Source of the DNA: an uncultured Mucispirillum sp.
GTDB taxonomy: Bacteria; Chrysiogenota; Deferribacteres; Deferribacterales; Mucispirillaceae
Length of the DNA: 9,267 bases
Direction: 5' to 3'
Assembly: GCA_945947845.1 (NCBI GenBank)
Contig: CAMEZN010000043.1
Location: 1-9,267, forward strand
In this document: in pieces, positions 5,218 through 9,267 of the stretch
Position numbering within the stretch: position 1 is the first letter of the stretch
Layout: each line of letters begins with the position of its first letter
Notes under the pieces: generated by a model
What the model saw: only the letters and a program-made list of their open reading frames with translations
Told to the model about the DNA's origin: nothing
The model's database searches: none
Translations under genes and position numbers: made by a program

Positions 5218-7491
5218 ATGGTAATACTTACAGAAGGGAAAAAACATATAATAATAAAACGAGATGGCAGAGAAGAACCATATAACGAAGAAAAATTAAG
5301 AAAAGTTACAAGCTGGGCAGCAGGCGGCAAAGATGCTTTTACTAATAAATTATTAAAAGACTTAAATATTAAAATAAATAATAAAATGAAAATCACTGAT
5401 TTATATGATGCACTTATTACTACTGCTGTCAATAACATTAGCCCGCTTTATACAGAATATGATGAAATAGCAGAAAAGCTTTATTTAATGAAAATATATA
5501 AAGAAACTTACGGGCTCAAAAAAACAGGCTTATATCCACATTTGAGTATAGTTCTCAGCCGTGGAGTAAAAGCAGGTATCTATTCAAAAGAATTTATTAA
5601 CTCATTTTCTCATAAAGAAATAGATTTATTAAATGATATGATTGTGCCAGATAGAGATTTTTTATTTACATATAAAGCATTAAATACTTTTTTTACGAAA
5701 TACTGCAAAACTATTAAAAATAAAAAATTAGAGCTTCCCCAAATAACTTACATGGTTGCTGCTATGTTTTCATTTTATAATGATGATAAGAAAAAAAGAA
5801 TGCAGTATATAAAAGAAACATATAATATGTTAAGCACACATAAAATCACCTTTGCAACTCCAAGGATTATGAACAGCGGTTATAGAAATCCACAGCTTGC
5901 TTCCTGTGTATTAAATACCCCAGATGATGATACGTGGAGCTTAAACCAGACAGACGGAAATATTGCTCTTTACTCAAAATTTTCAGGTGGTATAGCTTAT
6001 GATGTATCTCATATTCGTTCATCAGGTTCTAAAATAGCTTCCTTTAACGGCACATCTGACGGTCCAGTGCCTTTTATTAAACGACTTGAACAGACAGTTT
6101 CTGCATTTAACCAGCAAAGCAAACGAAAAGGTTCATGTGTTGTAACATTTCCTTTCTGGCATTATGATGTGCAGGATATGATAATGCTAAAAGATGCTGG
6201 CGGCACAGAAGATACAAGAGCAAGAAAACTAATGTATTCTATCCGCATACATAACCTTTTTAAAGAACGAGTAGAAAAGGACAAAGATATAACTCTATTT
6301 GACCCAAAAGATACACCGCTTTTAAACTGCACTTACGGCAAAGAGTTTGAAAGAGCTTATACCGAATATGAATTAAAACCCGGTATTCGCAAAAAAACAG
6401 TCAAAGCAAAAGATTTACTTTACCTTATTTTAAAAGTCCGCACAGAAAGCGGAAATCTGTATTTCACTTTTGTAGATAATATTAATGAGCAGTCTGTATT
6501 AAATACTTTTATAGGTGCTTCAAACCTGTGCACAGAAGTGCTTGTGCCTTCATTTGCATCATCCTTAAAAAGCGAAGAACTCTATCTAAACAGCCATGGT
6601 GAATATGAAATCCACCAAATCCGTAAAAGTGGAGAAATAGGTATATGTAACTTATGCTCTATTAACCTTGTATCATGGGATAAAATGACTTTAAAAGAAA
6701 AAACTGATTTTTCTTATACTCTTTTAAGGGGCTGCGATAATATTATTGACAGCCAGTTTTATCCTGTAAAAGAAGCTCAGGCATCTAATATGAAAAACAG
6801 GCCTATTGGCATCGGTGTTTTAAACTATGCAAACCTGCTGGCTTCTAAAAAAATTAAGTTTACTGATACAGCTGCAAAAGAATTTACTAATAAACTCTTT
6901 GATGATTTATACTTTCATCTATATTCTGCTGCCTGCACATTGGCAAAGGAAAGGGGAGCATATCCAGCCTTTAAACATTCTAAATGGAGCATTGGAAAGA
7001 CACCTTTTCATCTTTCATTATTTAATTATAAGAAATTTAACTTATCAGCTGATAAAAAGAAATGGGATAGATTAGCAGATGATATTAAAACTTTTGGGAT
7101 AAGGTTTTCTTATGTGGCAGCTATTGCCCCTACCGCTACAAGCGGTAAAAGTATATCAGCAACAGAATCTATTGAACCTGTTATGGATTTATTTTATATG
7201 GAAGAAGGGCTGCAAAATATACCTACTCTTGTTGCAAATATTAATGAAAACAGGCTTTATTATGAAAGGTGCTGGGATATCCCTGCTAAAACTATTATTG
7301 AACTTGCAGCAATCAGGCAGAAATATATTGACCAGTCCCAGTCTGTAACACTTTACTATACGAAACCAGAATCAGCTAAAATGCTCTGGGAAGATATAAA
7401 ATATGCAATGGAACTGGGACTTAAAACTCTTTATTATATGAAAACTCCAAAATATAATTTTAATGAAGAAGTGTGCGAAAGCTGTTCATAA
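5218..7491 (+). CDS. nrdA: class Ia ribonucleotide reductase large (catalytic) subunit (R1)
   Basis: A 757-residue R1 protein, close to E. coli NrdA in length (761). Residues about 9-100 form an ATP-cone (KRDG at 14-17), the overall activity switch that binds ATP or dATP. The catalytic core has C230 and C477 as the redox cysteine pair, and N436, C438 (thiyl radical) and E440 in the NLCTE motif. Y739-Y740 in TLYY complete the radical path from NrdB. The C-terminal C753 and C756 (CESC) are the shuttle pair reduced by thioredoxin or glutaredoxin. All catalytic residues are intact, so the enzyme should be active. A loop of about 20 residues before C477 (about 448-470) is longer than in E. coli. 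The order nrdB-nrdA is reversed relative to E. coli. No strong terminator is visible in the 110 bases after the stop. Confidence 0.96.
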   Translation: MVILTEGKKHIIIKRDGREEPYNEEKLRKVTSWAAGGKDAFTNKLLKDLNIKINNKMKITDLYDALITTAVNNISPLYTEYDEIAEKLYLMKIYKETYGLKKTGLYPHLSIVLSRGVKAGIYSKEFINSFSHKEIDLLNDMIVPDRDFLFTYKALNTFFTKYCKTIKNKKLELPQITYMVAAMFSFYNDDKKKRMQYIKETYNMLSTHKITFATPRIMNSGYRNPQLASCVLNTPDDDTWSLNQTDGNIALYSKFSGGIAYDVSHIRSSGSKIASFNGTSDGPVPFIKRLEQTVSAFNQQSKRKGSCVVTFPFWHYDVQDMIMLKDAGGTEDTRARKLMYSIRIHNLFKERVEKDKDITLFDPKDTPLLNCTYGKEFERAYTEYELKPGIRKKTVKAKDLLYLILKVRTESGNLYFTFVDNINEQSVLNTFIGASNLCTEVLVPSFASSLKSEELYLNSHGEYEIHQIRKSGEIGICNLCSINLVSWDKMTLKEKTDFSYTLLRGCDNIIDSQFYPVKEAQASNMKNRPIGIGVLNYANLLASKKIKFTDTAAKEFTNKLFDDLYFHLYSAACTLAKERGAYPAFKHSKWSIGKTPFHLSLFNYKKFNLSADKKKWDRLADDIKTFGIRFSYVAAIAPTATSGKSISATESIEPVMDLFYMEEGLQNIPTLVANINENRLYYERCWDIPAKTIIELAAIRQKYIDQSQSVTLYYTKPESAKMLWEDIKYAMELGLKTLYYMKTPKYNFNEEVCESCS

Positions 7492-7519
7492 ATTAATATT
7501 TTCTTCATATATGTTAAAT

Positions 7520-7538
7520 CTGTAATACATCTGTAATT
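7520..7538 (+). promoter_or_regulatory. Pho-box-like direct repeat
   Basis: CTGTAAT (7520-7526) and CTGTAAT (7531-7537) are identical 7-mers separated by ACAT, giving an 11-bp period. This matches the architecture of PhoB boxes (CTGTCAT, 4-bp spacer, CTGTCAT), with one base changed in each half. It lies just upstream of the candidate -35 for the cardiolipin synthase gene. In E. coli, Pho boxes usually sit closer to the -10, so the assignment is tentative. Confidence 0.35.
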
Positions 7539-7544
7539 ATTTTA

Positions 7545-7573
7545 TTGAGAGTATATGTATTATATGCTAATAT
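7545..7573 (+). promoter_or_regulatory. promoter for the cardiolipin synthase gene
   Basis: -35 TTGAGA (7545-7550, five of six) and -10 TAATAT (7568-7573, four of six) have a 17-bp spacer. TGC directly before the -10 gives an extended -10 element. Transcription would start near 7580, about 20 bases before the ATG. This makes the gene a separate unit from nrdBA. Confidence 0.45.
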
Positions 7574-7600
7574 TTTAAATTATATTAGCAGGTAATCATT

Positions 7601-9256
7601 ATGGTTGAAATAATTACAGGTATTATAGACATATTAATAATTGCTGGTGTTGTTTTGGCTGTGTTATTTATTAGAAAAAGATTAAAACAGCACCCTAGGA
7701 GAAAATATATGCTCATAGGTTTTTTTATTTTTTTTGGTATTATTATTGTTGCCAGCAGTGCCACTGTAATATATTCTACAAAAAATCTGCCAAAGGATTA
7801 CAAAACCCGTATTTCATCAAAAATCATTATTCCACCATATGATATATTAAAAACCCCTGTAAGTTTAGTTTATGCAGATGAACTGAAAAGTAATCCATCA
7901 AAAAGCGGTGCTATGCTTATTAAAAGTGGTAAAGTTTCATTTTTACATAGAATTGCATTAGTTAGAATGGCCCGTCATTCCATAGAGCTGCAAACATATA
8001 TATACGAAAATGATGTAACATCAAGAATATTAATGCACGAAATGAAACTGGCAGCAGACAGGGGTGTAAAAGTCCGTATTTTAGTAGATGATAATGGGCT
8101 TTCATCAGATACAAGTGATATTATGCTGTTAAACTACCACCCTAATATACAGGTCAAAGTATTTAACCCTTATAAATACCGCTCAAAAATATTAAAGTAT
8201 CCACAGTTTCTTTTTAATATAAGCAGACTCAATTATAGAATGCACAATAAACTTTTTATAGTAGACTCATCTGCTGTTATAATAGGTGGAAGAAATATAG
8301 CAAGCAACTATTTTGATGACAGCTCACAGCTTAATTTTTCTGATACAGATGTTCTTTTTATTGGTAAACTTGCTCAGGACGCATTAGGCTCTTTTGATGA
8401 ATACTGGAATTATCATAAATCTATACCGGTAGATGTATTTCCTAACCTAAAAAATCCAGAAGAATTAAATATTTTAGATAAAGAAATCACTGCAAAATCT
8501 GCCTACTATCAGCAGGAAAAAGAAATGTTTAATCAGGCAATAAAACTATTTATTGAAAGCTTTAATGAAAAAAAATTTCCAGTATACTGGGGTAATTCAA
8601 AATTAATTGCAGACAGCCCGGAAAAAGCAGAAGGCGGTAATTTTGAAAGCCCTATTATAGGTGCACTAGACGGATTATGGCAGGAAACAAAAAAATCTGT
8701 ATATATCTCTGCTGCATATTTTGTGCCGGGTAAAAATGGCACAGCAAATCTAATAAATGGTGCACAAAAAGGGATTAATATAAATATACTTACAAACTCC
8801 CTTTCATCAACTGATGCAAAAGTAGTTTATTCTGGCTGGGATAGATATAGAGATGATTTAGTGCAAAACGGTATAAATGTATACGAATTTCGCAACGAAG
8901 GCTATAAGGTATATAATAGACATAACTCTGGTGCATCACTGCACAGTAAAACAATTGTTGTAGATGATAAAATAAGCTGGATAGGCAGTTTTAATCTGGA
9001 CGGCAGGTCTGCAATATATAATACAGAAGTCATTGCTGCATTTTTTAATGAAGAATTTGCAAAAATATTAAGAGAAGCTATGGAAAAAGATATGTCTGAA
9101 TATATTTCATGGAAACTATACCCAGAAAATGGCAAAACATACTGGAAAACTTATAGAAACGGTAAGGAAATAATCAAAAACCATATTCCAGATACATCTC
9201 TTTTAATGCGGATAGTTACTTTTCTATTAAAAATAGTGCCAGAAAAGCTGATATAA
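7601..9256 (+). CDS. ClsC-like cardiolipin synthase / phospholipase D family protein
   Basis: A 551-residue phospholipase D superfamily protein. Two HKD motifs form the composite active site: H215, K217, D222 in RMHNKLFIVD, followed by GGRN at 229-232, and H448, K450, D455 in SLHSKTIVVD, followed by GSFNLDGRS. The segments HPNIQVKVFNPY and LNYRMHNK resemble E. coli ClsC (YmdC), which makes cardiolipin from phosphatidylglycerol plus a second phospholipid. Two hydrophobic segments (about 4-24 and 37-58) anchor the N-terminus in the inner membrane; this is longer than in ClsC. The start is ATG with a weak AGG (7590-7592) 8 bases upstream. The two N-terminal membrane segments that follow are typical of cardiolipin synthases and support it. 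Both active-site halves are complete. A phosphatidyltransferase or phospholipase of another specificity cannot be excluded. It stands alone, downstream of but apparently not co-transcribed with nrdBA. Confidence 0.9.
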   Translation: MVEIITGIIDILIIAGVVLAVLFIRKRLKQHPRRKYMLIGFFIFFGIIIVASSATVIYSTKNLPKDYKTRISSKIIIPPYDILKTPVSLVYADELKSNPSKSGAMLIKSGKVSFLHRIALVRMARHSIELQTYIYENDVTSRILMHEMKLAADRGVKVRILVDDNGLSSDTSDIMLLNYHPNIQVKVFNPYKYRSKILKYPQFLFNISRLNYRMHNKLFIVDSSAVIIGGRNIASNYFDDSSQLNFSDTDVLFIGKLAQDALGSFDEYWNYHKSIPVDVFPNLKNPEELNILDKEITAKSAYYQQEKEMFNQAIKLFIESFNEKKFPVYWGNSKLIADSPEKAEGGNFESPIIGALDGLWQETKKSVYISAAYFVPGKNGTANLINGAQKGININILTNSLSSTDAKVVYSGWDRYRDDLVQNGINVYEFRNEGYKVYNRHNSGASLHSKTIVVDDKISWIGSFNLDGRSAIYNTEVIAAFFNEEFAKILREAMEKDMSEYISWKLYPENGKTYWKTYRNGKEIIKNHIPDTSLLMRIVTFLLKIVPEKLI

Positions 9257-9267
9257 ACTAGTTCATT

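Noticed and set aside
4429..5438. Open frames on the - strand at 4429-4614 and 5202-5438
   Set aside because: They are antisense to nrdB and nrdA, which have intact catalytic residues; no supporting signals.
6827..7348. Short + strand frames at 6827-7075 and 7112-7348
   Set aside because: They are out-of-frame shadows inside nrdA with no ribosome binding site.
7492..7545. Terminator after nrdA
   Set aside because: The sequence is AT-rich with no GC-containing stem followed by a T-run; the transcript may end elsewhere or by another mechanism.
8533..9135. - strand frames at 8533-8742 and 8902-9135
   Set aside because: They are antisense to the phospholipase D gene, which has both HKD motifs in frame.

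Overview
The window is AT-rich (roughly 30% GC by eye). It looks like chromosomal DNA from a Gram-negative bacterium: there is a lipoprotein, and an outer-membrane protein that ends in a C-terminal phenylalanine. Low GC, a cobalamin riboswitch and class Ia ribonucleotide reductase genes in the order nrdB-nrdA would fit a host-associated deferribacter-like (Mucispirillum-type) or similar low-GC lineage. That taxonomic guess is weak and rests on style, not on a marker gene. There are no tRNA or rRNA genes, insertion sequences or CRISPR arrays.

Left part (8-3608): a putative lipoprotein of unknown function, then a small membrane-anchored coiled-coil protein on the + strand. Facing it on the - strand is a 705-residue secreted protein with an N-terminal periplasmic domain, long coiled coils and a predicted C-terminal outer-membrane beta-barrel. 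The two convergent genes are 23 bp apart. A strong hairpin that can terminate the - strand gene lies inside the coding sequence of the + strand gene.

Middle (3608-4124): a divergent control region. It holds a good promoter for the - strand gene, a promoter for the + strand transcript, a clear cobalamin riboswitch (about 3808-3934), a six-codon mini-ORF with a near-perfect Shine-Dalgarno sequence, and a 12-bp perfect stem plus T-run (intrinsic terminator) with an unusually long 51-nt loop. A well-spaced sigma70-type promoter lies inside that loop. A transcript starting there would lack both the riboswitch and the 5' arm of the terminator.

Right part (4125-7491): nrdB (radical-generating small subunit) and nrdA (catalytic large subunit) form a tight two-gene operon for class Ia ribonucleotide reductase. 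The simplest reading is that cobalamin shuts down this B12-independent enzyme when a B12-dependent (class II) reductase elsewhere in the genome can take over. The nested promoter may supply a riboswitch-independent basal level.

Far right (7601-9256): a ClsC-like cardiolipin synthase / phospholipase D family protein with two HKD motifs and an N-terminal membrane anchor. It has its own promoter, preceded by an 11-bp-period direct repeat resembling a Pho box. The most noteworthy system here is the layered control region between the riboswitch and nrdB.
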